Origin: Clostridia bacterium
GTDB lineage: Bacteria > Bacillota > Clostridia > Saccharofermentanales > Saccharofermentanaceae
Reading direction: 5' to 3'
NCBI GenBank assembly: GCA_017881645.1
Contig: JADGQQ010000037.1
Span: 1 to 22,065 of the forward strand
Length of the DNA: 22,065 bases
Shown: one piece after another, positions 1 through 8,832 of the stretch
Layout: each line of letters begins with the position of its first letter
Position numbering within the stretch: the first letter of the stretch is position 1
Program-made: the position numbers and the translations under genes
Notes under the pieces: model-generated
What the model was told of the DNA's origin: nothing
Database searches by the model: none
The model's input: the letters and a program-made list of their open reading frames with translations, nothing else

Positions 1-333
1 TTATATCATACGATTGCATGACCGAATGCGGCAAAATGGAATGCGGCTCGGAGCGCCGTTAGCAGATTGGCAGCCGCTTTTTGTGCGGTGCCGTCTATGA
101 AGATTTTCTGTATGATGCTGAAGTAAAATAAAAAACGAACCGTTTGCATCAAAAAAAGTACATTTTCTCTCAAAAGCACATTAACAGACACAGTATATCC
201 GTATGGCATCCAAGCCATTAACCAGAATACAGCAATGAAGCAATCAAGATCAAAACTGCTATTGACGGATGAACAGTACTGTCATACAATCACTACTGTC
301 GAAAGAATATTAGCGTCCGGCGGGGGGAAGTCA
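1..333. other. Left-edge region without a recognisable gene
   Basis: I see no supported coding sequence here. A 70-codon minus-strand frame (6-218) has no ribosome-binding site and no recognisable motif. A plus-strand frame open from the left edge closes after about 34 codons and shows no ABC-ATPase motif. The right part holds the promoter and ribosome-binding site of the permease gene. The open frame from 235 to 333 is continuous with the permease but lies on and upstream of the promoter, so it is probably untranslated. Confidence 0.6.
262..290 (+). promoter_or_regulatory. Sigma-A type promoter of the ABC permease gene
   Basis: The -35 box TTGACG (262-267) is separated by 17 bases from the -10 box TACAAT (285-290), each one base from consensus. 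The predicted transcript starts near 297, giving a leader of about 37 bases to the ATG at 334. The promoter lies inside the longer open frame that begins at 235, so it also argues for the downstream start. Confidence 0.75.
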
Positions 334-2784
334 ATGTTATTCAAACATGTTCTAAAGAATATCTGGGAAAACAAGTTCCGAAGTATTCTGATTATTGTGT
401 CGCTTACGCTGTCATCCATGGTTCTTTTCGTAAATCTTGGTATTAAGGATGATATGACGGCGAAATTCGAATCCCTCATGCAGGGTGCCTATCAACAGTA
501 TGATATCTCCATTATGCCGGAATCTTCCACAGGGCAAGCGGTATTTGATACATCCAAGCTAAATCTCTCCGGCATTCACGTTCAGAATGAACTGGATGAA
601 CTGGACGTCTACGGGCTGATGGATACGACGCAAGGCGGCGTTACGGTCGGACTTGATGGCTTTGACAGGGATTTGTTGCTCAAAACAAACCTTTGCGTTC
701 TAAAAGAGAGCCAGGGATTCGATGTGAATAGCAGCTCGCAAGTTATTATCAGTCAGGCGATCTCAACCGCATACAACCTGCATATTGGAGATCCGATTAA
801 GGTAACAACCACCTGGGGACCGGAAGAATTTACAGTAGGCGCTATTGCGGAGGCCGCGGGGCTTTATGCGGCTCCCGGAGACAGCATCACGTTAATGGTA
901 TCAAAACATTATCTTGAAGAGAAGAGCGATCAATCCGGCTTGTCATACAGAACATACATTGACCTGGAAAAGTCCTCTGACGTTGCCGCGGCTATGAGTA
1001 CTCTTTCTGCGAATAATCCTGGATATACTGTGGAATCGCTGCACGATACGGCATCCTTCCAACAATATATGACCCGATGCAACAGTATTCTTCTTATCAT
1101 GCTGATGCTTGTTGTCATTTTGAATTTCTATGTTGTCTCATCCATTACGAAGCTCCTTCTAGCGGTTCGTATTCCCGTCGTAGGTACTTTTCGGAGCATC
1201 GGAGCGACAAAAAAACAGGTGAACGGAATTCTTCTTCTGGAAAATGCCGTGTACGGCTGCATCGGAGGAGTTCTCGGCGTTGCCCTCGGGATTGCAGGAC
1301 ATGGGCAGGCGCTGAAGGCCTTCATGAATACCTCCTATTATGGGCCGGATTCCGTGAAAGCACCGGTCAATATTCTGCATGTCATCGCCGTCATCGCTTT
1401 CTGTGTTCTGCTGCAGATTGTCATTACATCGGGTATTATCCGAAAAGTCAGCCGGATGCCAATCAAAGACACGCTGTTCAATGTGCAAAATGTCGTACAG
1501 CGGATCTCCAGACGCAAAACCATTCTCGGAGCAGCTCTGCTGCTGGTGTCCATAGCAATCCATATATTGAACGTCAAATACAGTCTGCTCCCGGCGGTGC
1601 TGTCGTTTGGCGTCGCGATCGCAGGGGCCGTCTGTCTGGTTCCGCTGGTCACGAGAATCCTGTCGAAAGGACTGGCCTTCATCAATCAGAAAATATTCGG
1701 GAACGCCGCGGAATTGGGAGCCAAAAATATTTCTTACAGCAAATCCATCACTTCGAGCGTCGTGCTGGTCATGGTGGCGCTTTCCGTCCTACTCTCGATG
1801 TATATTCTGACACTCTCTTCGGCAAGTGTTTTTAAGTCCGGCACATCGGATTCCGACATCCAGATCTGGGGGGTACAGAAACCGTATACGGAAGATGCAT
1901 TCCTCGAAAAAGTGGAAGGAGTCACATCAGTCCATTATTCGTTTTTTGCATCCGTATCCCTGAACGACAGCGGCAAGGTCTTTGATCTTGGCATGGTTCC
2001 ATTGGAAAAAACGCAATTCGGCATCCTTGATCTGAACAGTCTTATGCCGAAGCTGAAGGACAACGAGCTTCTGATCGATAAGTATTTCGCTGTCCGCAAC
2101 AACATTCATATCGGTGATGAACTCACGCAGACAGATAAGAATCTGACGTTCAAAGTGGTCGGATATGTCGACAGTTCGGCCTATACGCCGTCCCGGAATA
2201 TTTGTGTGATCAGCGTTCCGTATTTTGTGCAAAACGAATCAAACATCCCGGAGACCATTCATATCGTATCCTCACAGGATTTGAAGACGGTAAAGGAAAG
2301 ACTCAAAGTTGCGTTGGCCGGTCAGAATATATACATTCAGACAACAGCGGAAGGAATCGCGTCTTCGAACCAGAATGTACACGGAATCATGATGCTTGTC
2401 TGGGTCATGTTCGGCTGTGCCGGTCTGCTTGCGGTTATCGGCCTTGTAAACAACCAGATGATTGGATTTCTGCAGCGGCGGAAAGAATATGTCGTTCTGT
2501 ACTCCGTATCGATGAGCAAGGCTCAGCTTCAGGGTATGATCTTCTTCCAGGTTCTGGGAACTTTCGTCATCGGAACGATTCTGGGAACCGGTTTCAGCCT
2601 GTGGCTCAAAGATCTGCTGGACGATATTATGTTTGCAATCGGCATGTGCCTGCCGATGAACTTTGCCATGGGATCGGTTATCCTTGCGGCGCTCGGTGTT
2701 TTCGCACTTCTTATGCTGACCGTGCTGTCTCCCATGCGCCATCTTGCCAAAATGAATGTTGTGGACGAGATCAAATACGAGTGA
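334..2784 (+). CDS. FtsX/MacB-type ABC transporter permease, two-module, orphan
   Basis: This 816-residue membrane protein has the layout of large FtsX-family (MacB/LolCE-like) permeases. One N-terminal helix (about residues 16-37) is followed by an extracytoplasmic domain, then helices near 249-275, 298-322 and 345-368. A second module has helices near 395-413, 418-440 and 472-497, another extracytoplasmic domain, and three helices near 686-708, 730-755 and 770-795. Such permeases pair with a cytoplasmic ATPase and act on lipids, lipoproteins or peptides by mechanotransmission; the substrate here is unknown. I chose ATG 334 because GGGGGGAAG (322-330) lies just before it and a promoter ends at 290; an upstream ATG at 235 would start before the promoter. 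No ATPase gene is visible on either side and a terminator follows, so the gene appears monocistronic. Confidence 0.85.
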   Translation: MLFKHVLKNIWENKFRSILIIVSLTLSSMVLFVNLGIKDDMTAKFESLMQGAYQQYDISIMPESSTGQAVFDTSKLNLSGIHVQNELDELDVYGLMDTTQGGVTVGLDGFDRDLLLKTNLCVLKESQGFDVNSSSQVIISQAISTAYNLHIGDPIKVTTTWGPEEFTVGAIAEAAGLYAAPGDSITLMVSKHYLEEKSDQSGLSYRTYIDLEKSSDVAAAMSTLSANNPGYTVESLHDTASFQQYMTRCNSILLIMLMLVVILNFYVVSSITKLLLAVRIPVVGTFRSIGATKKQVNGILLLENAVYGCIGGVLGVALGIAGHGQALKAFMNTSYYGPDSVKAPVNILHVIAVIAFCVLLQIVITSGIIRKVSRMPIKDTLFNVQNVVQRISRRKTILGAALLLVSIAIHILNVKYSLLPAVLSFGVAIAGAVCLVPLVTRILSKGLAFINQKIFGNAAELGAKNISYSKSITSSVVLVMVALSVLLSMYILTLSSASVFKSGTSDSDIQIWGVQKPYTEDAFLEKVEGVTSVHYSFFASVSLNDSGKVFDLGMVPLEKTQFGILDLNSLMPKLKDNELLIDKYFAVRNNIHIGDELTQTDKNLTFKVVGYVDSSAYTPSRNICVISVPYFVQNESNIPETIHIVSSQDLKTVKERLKVALAGQNIYIQTTAEGIASSNQNVHGIMMLVWVMFGCAGLLAVIGLVNNQMIGFLQRRKEYVVLYSVSMSKAQLQGMIFFQVLGTFVIGTILGTGFSLWLKDLLDDIMFAIGMCLPMNFAMGSVILAALGVFALLMLTVLSPMRHLAKMNVVDEIKYE

Positions 2785-2837
2785 CCGATTACCGTATAGG
2801 AAGAATAAGGGACAATGCAGGCAAACATTATGAGGAC

Positions 2838-2880
2838 GAACCTCGCTCCGTGCACAGGGCATGAAGCGAGGTTCTTTTTT
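2838..2880 (+). terminator. Intrinsic terminator after the ABC permease
   Basis: A perfect 10-bp stem, GAACCTCGCT (2838-2847) with AGCGAGGTTC (2865-2874), has a 17-base loop and is followed by six T residues. It closes the permease transcript before the promoter of the hydrogenase operon. Confidence 0.85.
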
Positions 2881-2988
2881 GTTGTGCAGGTTCAACAGTC
2901 ATTTCGCTGCACCCTGCAGTCATTTCAATCATATGTCCGAAATATACGCGGATAAAAAATCAACATCCGTTTACCAAGTTTTTGCGTG

Positions 2989-2994
2989 TATAAT
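2989..2994 (+). promoter_or_regulatory. Consensus -10 box upstream of the hydrogenase operon
   Basis: A perfect TATAAT lies 75 bases upstream of the ATG at 3069. No good -35 box is present: TCCGTT (2966-2971) is at the right 17-base spacing but matches TTGACA poorly. This could indicate dependence on an activator, but the sequence alone does not show that. Confidence 0.5.
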
Positions 2995-3068
2995 TTATAG
3001 AGGATTCATGCATAAAGCAGGAACGGGTTGCACATGCGTTCCGGTTAGAAATAAAGCGGGGTAACTAC

Positions 3069-6000
3069 ATGAAAGAATTAGCCAATCGAAAAAGAATCAA
3101 AGTCACGGTCAACGGACGCGAAATGGAAGTCTATGAGAATCTGACCATCCTTCAGGCACTTCTTCAGGAGGATGTCCATATACCGCATTTATGCTACGAT
3201 ATCCGGCTCGACCGCTCCAACGGAAACTGCGGACTCTGTGTCGTGGAACTGACGGATCCGGATGGTGAAAGAGAAGTAAAAGCCTGCCAGACTCCGATCA
3301 AGGAGGGCATGGTCATCTGCTCCAACAGCGCAAAGCTCGAGAGCTACCGCAAGATTCGCCTTGAACAGCTTCTATCCGACCATAACGCCGACTGCGTCGC
3401 ACCGTGCGTGCAGACCTGTCCGGCGAATATTGATATTCAGTCCTATCTTCATCACGTCAGCAACGGGAACTTCGAGACAGCTCTCCGCGTAATCAAGGAC
3501 AGCAACCCCTTCCCGGCTGTATGCGGACGCGTCTGTCCTCATCCCTGTGAGGCCCAGTGCCGCAGGAATCTTGTCGACACGCCGGTTGCCATCAATTATG
3601 TAAAGAGATATGCGGCTGATTGGGACATGGCCCGCGAGCAGCCCTGGATCCCTGCAAAGATGCCGGACACAGGAAAGCGGATCGCCATTATCGGTGCCGG
3701 TCCGTCCGGTCTGACAGCCGCCTATTTCAGCGCCATCAACGGACATGACGTGACTGTTTTTGAAAGACAGCCGATGGCCGGAGGCATGATGCGTTACGGG
3801 ATCCCGGAATACCGGCTTCCGAAAAACACTCTTGATAAAGAAATCGACATTATGAAGAAGCTGGGCGTCAAAATCATGACCGGCAAATCCATCGGCACGC
3901 ACATTCACCTGGAAGATCTGCATAAGGATTTTGATGTGGTTTATCTTGCCATCGGGTCCTGGCGCGCGACGCCCATGCAGATTGAAGGCGAAAATCTTGA
4001 CGGTGTCTGGCTCGGCATCCAGTATCTCGAGCAGGAAACAAAAGGTGTGGATACGAATCTCGGTCAGGATGTTATCGTAATCGGAGGCGGAAATACCGCG
4101 ATCGACTGTGCCCGCACCGCTCTCCGCAAAGGTGCAAAATCCGTCAAACTGATCTATCGCCGTACGCAGACCGAAATGCCTGCGGAAGCATACGAAGTCG
4201 AAGAAGCCATTCACGAGGGCGTGCAGATGATGTTCCTCATGGCCCCCACCAAGATTGTCGCCAACGGCTGTAAGAGAGAACTGCATTGCATTGAAATGAC
4301 ATTGGGACAGCCCGACCGGTCCGGACGCCGCCGTCCTGTTCCGGTTGAAGGCAGTGACGTTGTCATTGAAGCCGATACAATTATCGGCGCCATCGGACAG
4401 AGTACAAATACACAGTTCCTATACAATGACTTGCCTGTCAAGCTGAACAAATGGGGCGATATTGAAATCAACGGCAAGACATCACAGACTTCCGAAAGCA
4501 ATGTTTTTGCCGGCGGAGACTGTGTCACAGGTCCTTCGACGGTTATTGCCGCAGTTGCTGCAGGAAGGCATGCTGCTGAATCCATGGACTACTACCTGAC
4601 GAAGGGGTATGTGCGTGAAGGGAATGTGGATTACAGCTGCAGCCGCGGATCGATGGAAGATATCCCGAAATGGGAATATGAAGAACGCCCCAAATTCAAG
4701 AGAGCCGTTATGCCGGCCATTCCGGTCGAAGCCCGTAAGAATAATTTTGACGAAGTGGAACTCGGTCTCGGTTTGGAAATCGTAAAGAACGAAGCACGCC
4801 GCTGTCTGAAGTGCGGCTGCGGAGAAAGATACACCTGCGATCTGCGCCGGGAAGCGAAAGATCACGGCATCGTGTATCGCGACCCCGTGCATACAAGACC
4901 CTATTATCCGCTTGTCGATGATCATCCATTTATTGTGCGTGACCAGAACAAGTGCATCTCCTGCGGCCGCTGTATCGCAGCCTGCGCTGAGATCGAAGGC
5001 CCGGATATTCTCGCATTCTACTTAAAGCACGGGCGTCAGCTCGTCGGCACAAAGAGCGGCCGTCCTCTCAAGGATTCGGACTGCGTCAGCTGCGGTCAGT
5101 GCGTAAACGCATGTCCATGCGGCGCGCTTGACTATACCCGTGAGCGAAACAAAGTCTTCCGTGCTCTCAATAACTCCAAAAAGACCGTTGTCGGGTTCGT
5201 CGCCCCTGCCGTGCGAAGCGTCATCTCGTCTCATTTCGGCATTCCTTTTGATGAGGCTTCCAATTACATGGCCGGCATGCTGAAGACTCTCGGATTTGAT
5301 AAAGTCTTTGACTTCTCCTTTGCTGCCGATCTTACAATCATTGAGGAGACGACGGAATTCCTGTCCCGTATTGAGAAGAAGGGTGTCATGCCTCAGTTCA
5401 CATCCTGCTGCCCCGGCTGGGTCAACTTTGTGGAGAGGCGCTATCCGGAATTGATTCCGCATCTGTCCACCTGCAAATCACCGCAGATGATGATGGGCGC
5501 AACCGTAAAGAACCATTTCTCCAAGATATCCGGAATAGAACCGCAGAACCTGTATGTCGTATCCATCGTTCCCTGTCTTGCCAAAAAATACGAAGCGGCA
5601 CGCCCCGAATTTGCTCACAACAATATCCGCGATGTGGATGCCGTCCTGACTACGACCGAACTTCTTGAAATGATCAAACAGGCTCGCATTGAAAAAGTAG
5701 AACCAATGGAATTTGATGATCCATACAAGAAGGTCTCCGGTGCAGGCGTTCTTTTCGGAGCTTCAGGAGGCGTTGCGGAAGCAGCTCTTCGTATGGCCGT
5801 TGAAAAACTGACCGGTTCAGCGCTGACAGAACACCTGGATTTCGAAGAAATTCGCGGTTTTGAAGGCGTAAAAGAAGCGACCGTGGAAGCCGGAGACGTA
5901 AAAGTTCGAGTGGCTGTTATCAGCGGTCTGCAAAATGCCGAATCCCTTATCCGTCAGATTATTCAGGGTGCAGACGTCGGATATGATCTGATCGAGGTCA

Positions 6001-6518
6001 TGGCCTGCCCCGGCGGTTGCATTGCCGGAGCCGGACATCCGGTCCCGGAGAAAATCGATGTCATGTCGAGGCGTCAGCAGGTACTGGTCAACATTGACAA
6101 GACATCCACCTATCGTAAATCGCAGGAAAACCCGGATATTCTTCGTCTGTACAAAGAATTCTATGGCGAAGCAAATTCCGACCTGGCACATCATCTGCTT
6201 CATACAAGCTTCACAGCACTCGGAGGCGACAGCGTCTGCGGCATCGTCCGGAGAAAAGACGACTCCGCGTTTGTCACGCATGAGTTTACCGTCTGTATGT
6301 GCGAATCCTGCAAAGCCAAAGGATCGAAGGATCTCTACGGGCAAATCGAAAACAGAGTTGTTGTGCAGAAGATGGATTCCTTCATAAACATCCGCTCCAT
6401 TCGCCTCAAGGACACACACGGGGGAGACGGAATTTATGTCTCACTCGACGGCGTACAGCTCGAAGAGAACGGTCTTGACCGTGCCTTCAAGAAGCTCAGA
6501 AAGCAGCAGCTGCTGTAA
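3069..6518 (+). CDS. Multidomain [FeFe]-hydrogenase fused to a GltD-like NAD(P)H oxidoreductase
   Basis: This 1149-residue soluble iron-sulfur flavoprotein has, in order: a [2Fe-2S] ferredoxin domain (C42, C54, C57, C73); a GltD-type N-terminal cysteine-rich domain (about 110-180); a two-Rossmann FAD/NAD(P) module (GAGPSG at 209-214, GGG at 339-341); two [4Fe-4S] sites (C629/632/635/639 and C672/675/678/682); and an H-cluster domain. All H-cluster motifs are intact: TSCCPGW (C780, with proton-relay C781), PCLAKKYE (C836) and MACPGGC (C980, C984). A small-subunit-like segment follows, then about 100 residues resembling the thioredoxin-like ferredoxin of NuoE with an atypical cysteine set (C1076, C1078, C1081). 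The architecture fits the GltD-linked class called group A2 in hydrogenase classification. H2 production or oxidation coupled to NAD(P)H is expected, but direction and partners are inferred. The reductase-like gene lies 37 bases downstream in the same transcript. Confidence 0.92.
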   Translation: MKELANRKRIKVTVNGREMEVYENLTILQALLQEDVHIPHLCYDIRLDRSNGNCGLCVVELTDPDGEREVKACQTPIKEGMVICSNSAKLESYRKIRLEQLLSDHNADCVAPCVQTCPANIDIQSYLHHVSNGNFETALRVIKDSNPFPAVCGRVCPHPCEAQCRRNLVDTPVAINYVKRYAADWDMAREQPWIPAKMPDTGKRIAIIGAGPSGLTAAYFSAINGHDVTVFERQPMAGGMMRYGIPEYRLPKNTLDKEIDIMKKLGVKIMTGKSIGTHIHLEDLHKDFDVVYLAIGSWRATPMQIEGENLDGVWLGIQYLEQETKGVDTNLGQDVIVIGGGNTAIDCARTALRKGAKSVKLIYRRTQTEMPAEAYEVEEAIHEGVQMMFLMAPTKIVANGCKRELHCIEMTLGQPDRSGRRRPVPVEGSDVVIEADTIIGAIGQSTNTQFLYNDLPVKLNKWGDIEINGKTSQTSESNVFAGGDCVTGPSTVIAAVAAGRHAAESMDYYLTKGYVREGNVDYSCSRGSMEDIPKWEYEERPKFKRAVMPAIPVEARKNNFDEVELGLGLEIVKNEARRCLKCGCGERYTCDLRREAKDHGIVYRDPVHTRPYYPLVDDHPFIVRDQNKCISCGRCIAACAEIEGPDILAFYLKHGRQLVGTKSGRPLKDSDCVSCGQCVNACPCGALDYTRERNKVFRALNNSKKTVVGFVAPAVRSVISSHFGIPFDEASNYMAGMLKTLGFDKVFDFSFAADLTIIEETTEFLSRIEKKGVMPQFTSCCPGWVNFVERRYPELIPHLSTCKSPQMMMGATVKNHFSKISGIEPQNLYVVSIVPCLAKKYEAARPEFAHNNIRDVDAVLTTTELLEMIKQARIEKVEPMEFDDPYKKVSGAGVLFGASGGVAEAALRMAVEKLTGSALTEHLDFEEIRGFEGVKEATVEAGDVKVRVAVISGLQNAESLIRQIIQGADVGYDLIEVMACPGGCIAGAGHPVPEKIDVMSRRQQVLVNIDKTSTYRKSQENPDILRLYKEFYGEANSDLAHHLLHTSFTALGGDSVCGIVRRKDDSAFVTHEFTVCMCESCKAKGSKDLYGQIENRVVVQKMDSFINIRSIRLKDTHGGDGIYVSLDGVQLEENGLDRAFKKLRKQQLL

Positions 6519-6555
6519 TAGAAACGAAGGATTGAGCAGGGGATAGGATGATGTC

Positions 6556-7482
6556 ATGCTAAAAAACAAAATTCTTTCCCGCTCATCCGGGATTCTAACG
6601 TATGGTATTACACCTCCGAAGCTATCACTTTCCCCGGACCGGATCGGGGAGATCGCTCAGAAGCAGTTGGAACGGGTCAAGCTGCTTGATATTGATGCGC
6701 TCGTTGTATATGACATACAGGACGAGAGTGACCGGACATCTGAGGAGAGACCGTTTCCGTTCCTCCCGACGCTGGACGCGGCACGCTATTGCGAACAATA
6801 TTATGCTGCATTAGACCTCCCGAAGATTGTGTATCGATGCGTCGCAAAATATTCGGAGGAGGAACTTCGATCCTGGGCAGCCGGAAATCCCGGACAGGAC
6901 CGGTTTTCCGTGTTTGTCGGTGCATCCTCCGGTCACAGTACAGGAAAGCTTCGCCTGCCTGACGCATATGCTGCCGTCCGTTCGATCGATCCGCAATTTT
7001 TTCTGGGAGGCGTGACCATCCCGGAACGGCATACGATCAAATCAGATGAGCATCTTCGCGTTTTCCGTAAAATGGAAGATGGCTGCGTGTTTTTCATATC
7101 GCAGGCCGTTTACAACGTGGAAGCCGCAAAAAATTTCCTGTCCGACTATTACTTCCTCTGCCGCGGCAAAGGTGTGGAGATGGTTCCGATTCTGTTTACG
7201 CTTACTCCCTGCGGTTCTCTTAAGACACTGGAATTCATGCGGTGGCTGGGTATAAGCGTTCCGAGATGGCTTGAAAACGAACTGCGTTATTCCGATGATA
7301 TTCTGGACAAATCCGTGAAGCTGTCCCTCGAGATTTTTCAGGAACTGTGGCAGTTTGCCATGGACAGACAAATCCCGATCGGGTGCAATGTGGAAAGCGT
7401 TTCCGTGCGGAAAGTCGAAATAGAGGCTTCCGTAGATATGGTCGAAAAAGTCAGAGAAATCATGAAAAAGCCGAAAGAGTAA
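6556..7482 (+). CDS. Methylenetetrahydrofolate reductase-like protein
   Basis: This 308-residue protein reads as a TIM-barrel member of the MTHFR (MetF) superfamily, whose known members reduce methylene-THF to methyl-THF. The first strand is ILTYGITPPK (13-22), followed by YDIQDESDR (52-60) and ERPFPFLPT. Later segments include GGVTIPERH, FFISQAVYN and, near the C-terminus, IPIGCNVESVS. In E. coli MetF the first strand carries catalytic Glu28 (FEFFPP); by my alignment the matching position here is Gly17, so the reaction or mechanism may differ. It follows the hydrogenase gene with no terminator between, and its own 3' end forms the operon terminator. Only the ATG at 6556 fits the frame; a purine-rich AGGGGATAGGA lies just upstream. 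Family membership is fairly sure, the exact reaction is not. Confidence 0.75.
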   Translation: MLKNKILSRSSGILTYGITPPKLSLSPDRIGEIAQKQLERVKLLDIDALVVYDIQDESDRTSEERPFPFLPTLDAARYCEQYYAALDLPKIVYRCVAKYSEEELRSWAAGNPGQDRFSVFVGASSGHSTGKLRLPDAYAAVRSIDPQFFLGGVTIPERHTIKSDEHLRVFRKMEDGCVFFISQAVYNVEAAKNFLSDYYFLCRGKGVEMVPILFTLTPCGSLKTLEFMRWLGISVPRWLENELRYSDDILDKSVKLSLEIFQELWQFAMDRQIPIGCNVESVSVRKVEIEASVDMVEKVREIMKKPKE

Positions 7483-7505
7483 AAATGTACTCATTCGGCT
7501 TTTCT
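7466..7505 (+). terminator. Terminator overlapping the stop codon of the reductase-like gene
   Basis: AAAAGCCGAA (7466-7475) pairs with TTCGGCTTTT (7494-7503), and after one A-A mismatch GAGT (7477-7480) pairs with ACTC (7489-7492). The loop has 8 bases. The stem covers the last codons and the first base of the stop. An A-run on the left arm gives a T-run on the other strand, so it may also end the minus-strand rhodanese transcript. Confidence 0.75.
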
Positions 7506-7594
7506 TATACCTGCGATGCAAAGAGACGATACGGGAAGCAAGACCTGCTTCTTCTCATGCGAAGAATGCCTCCGTGAGGGACCCGCATTGTTTT

Positions 7595-7930
7595 TCAGCG
7601 AACCGTTCCGTACGGCCAGGACGAAATCCCGCCCATGTTTTTGACGTTTGTATATCCAAGTTGGGCCAATACACCGGCAGCGCGGGAAGAACGTGCACCG
7701 CTCAGACAGTACACGACAATCTCAGCGTCTTTGGAACGTGCATACCTGGAAATGGCCTGATGAATGATCTGTCCGGGCAGAGAAATGCTGTGGTCAATAT
7801 GTCCGCCTTCATATTCTTCTTTCGTACGAACATCAAACAAGAGGAATTTCTCGTTCGCGTCCAGTTTGGCCTTTACTTCTTTGGGACTGATGGATGCATA
7901 CTTCGCGTGTCCAAATAAACCTTCAAACAT
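7595..7930 (-). CDS. Single-domain rhodanese-like sulfurtransferase
   Basis: This 111-residue cytoplasmic protein is one rhodanese domain. It has the FDVRTKEEY strand (32-40) followed by EGGHIDHSISLP, and an active-site loop CLSGAR with the persulfide-forming Cys75 and Arg80. Single-domain rhodaneses move sulfane sulfur from donors such as thiosulfate or cysteine persulfides to acceptors. The start has a moderate site (AAAGG about 18 bases upstream, CAGG closer). It is separated from the upstream minus-strand HD gene by that gene's terminator, so it probably has its own promoter, but I found only a weak TTGAAA and no convincing -10. Its specific acceptor cannot be inferred from the neighbours. 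Confidence 0.9.
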   Translation of the reverse strand: MFEGLFGHAKYASISPKEVKAKLDANEKFLLFDVRTKEEYEGGHIDHSISLPGQIIHQAISRYARSKDAEIVVYCLSGARSSRAAGVLAQLGYTNVKNMGGISSWPYGTVR

Positions 7931-7988
7931 ATTCGTTACCTGTGCCTTTCATTAAGAGTATCACGTAGAAGATATGAACGGAATTTTC

Positions 7989-8028
7989 AAAAAAATCCAC
8001 TCGACGGCAATAAGTCATCGAGTGGATT
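7989..8028 (-). terminator. Intrinsic terminator of the HD-domain gene
   Basis: Read on the minus strand, AATCCACTCGA (8028-8018) pairs perfectly with TCGAGTGGATT (8004-7994) across a 13-base loop and runs into a stretch of T residues (7995-7989). It lies 24 bases after the stop codon of the HD gene. Confidence 0.9.
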
Positions 8029-8052
8029 CAGTTTGTGTATCAAAGAAAAGAA

Positions 8053-8832
8053 TCAGGTCGTCTGCGTGGCGGATACAGCGGTAAAGCTATACTGACGGAC
8101 AACTTCATCGTTCTCGTAGATCTTGGTCTGCATCTTGTTGGCGACCTCAAGGATCATCGTAAGAGGCATTTCGCGATCCGCGATCTCAGCCGGGTTGCTC
8201 TGGTAGCAGATAGCCTGCGCTTCATCATCGGAAAGCAGCATATACTGCGATACGAGGAAGAGGCTGCGGACGCCGACGCTCATGGGGACGAGCTTCGGGT
8301 TGATTACGTAGGAGGAAGATGTAACACTGCGGCCGAGTCCGAGACCCAGAGCAGATGTGGTTACTTTCTCTTCAACAAGATATAAAGGCTTGCCTTCGAC
8401 GCCGACTTTGCCGACATCGTGAAATAGTGCCATGACAATAGCGGATTCATCATCAAGCTGTGGCATCAAAGTGTCCTTGATACGCATCAGCTGTTTTGCA
8501 ACGCCAACGGAATGAATCAAAAGACCTTTCTCGTGTGCCAGATGGCCATCAATATTGGCAGGAGCCGTCATCCATGACGTGCGATTCTCGAGAAAATCAA
8601 TGAAGTGATCGAATTCAGTCTTGCGCTTAATAATCTTCGACTTCAGACTGGCATAAAGCTCATCCACATTGTCACGCGTGACAAGAATCATCGGTACAAT
8701 GGAAGGCTGTGCTTTAGCTGCTGCCGCTGCCGCAACGTTCGCTCCCTGTCCATCTGTAAAATCATACTTGCATTTTGGGCAGCGGATGGCCTGATTGGCA
8801 ATGACCATGCCGCAATCGGGACACTTCTTCAT
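8053..8832 (-). CDS. Zinc-ribbon and HD-domain protein, putative phosphohydrolase
   Basis: This 259-residue cytoplasmic protein has an N-terminal zinc ribbon (C4, C7, C18, C21), an alanine-rich linker (about 34-41) and an HD-superfamily domain. Visible metal-ligand candidates are H100 and H107 in HEKGLLIHSV and H138-D139 in FHDVGK. HD proteins hydrolyse phosphoesters such as nucleotides or cyclic dinucleotides; the substrate here is unknown. The usual last Asp ligand is not obvious: the late helix reads ILEVANKM where many relatives have an Asp near this place. The start is well fixed by GAGGAGG, 7-8 bases upstream. It has its own terminator and a candidate promoter, so it is monocistronic. 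A zinc ribbon fused to HD could bind nucleic acid or another protein, which is inference. Confidence 0.75.
   Translation of the reverse strand: MKKCPDCGMVIANQAIRCPKCKYDFTDGQGANVAAAAAAKAQPSIVPMILVTRDNVDELYASLKSKIIKRKTEFDHFIDFLENRTSWMTAPANIDGHLAHEKGLLIHSVGVAKQLMRIKDTLMPQLDDESAIVMALFHDVGKVGVEGKPLYLVEEKVTTSALGLGLGRSVTSSSYVINPKLVPMSVGVRSLFLVSQYMLLSDDEAQAICYQSNPAEIADREMPLTMILEVANKMQTKIYENDEVVRQYSFTAVSATQTT

Noticed and set aside
6..218. 70-codon minus-strand frame at the left edge
   Set aside because: It has no ribosome-binding site, no recognisable motif, and biased hydrophobic composition consistent with chance.
235..333. 33-codon N-terminal extension of the ABC permease
   Set aside because: It overlaps the promoter at 262-290 and has no ribosome site, while ATG 334 has both a site and the usual permease N-terminus.
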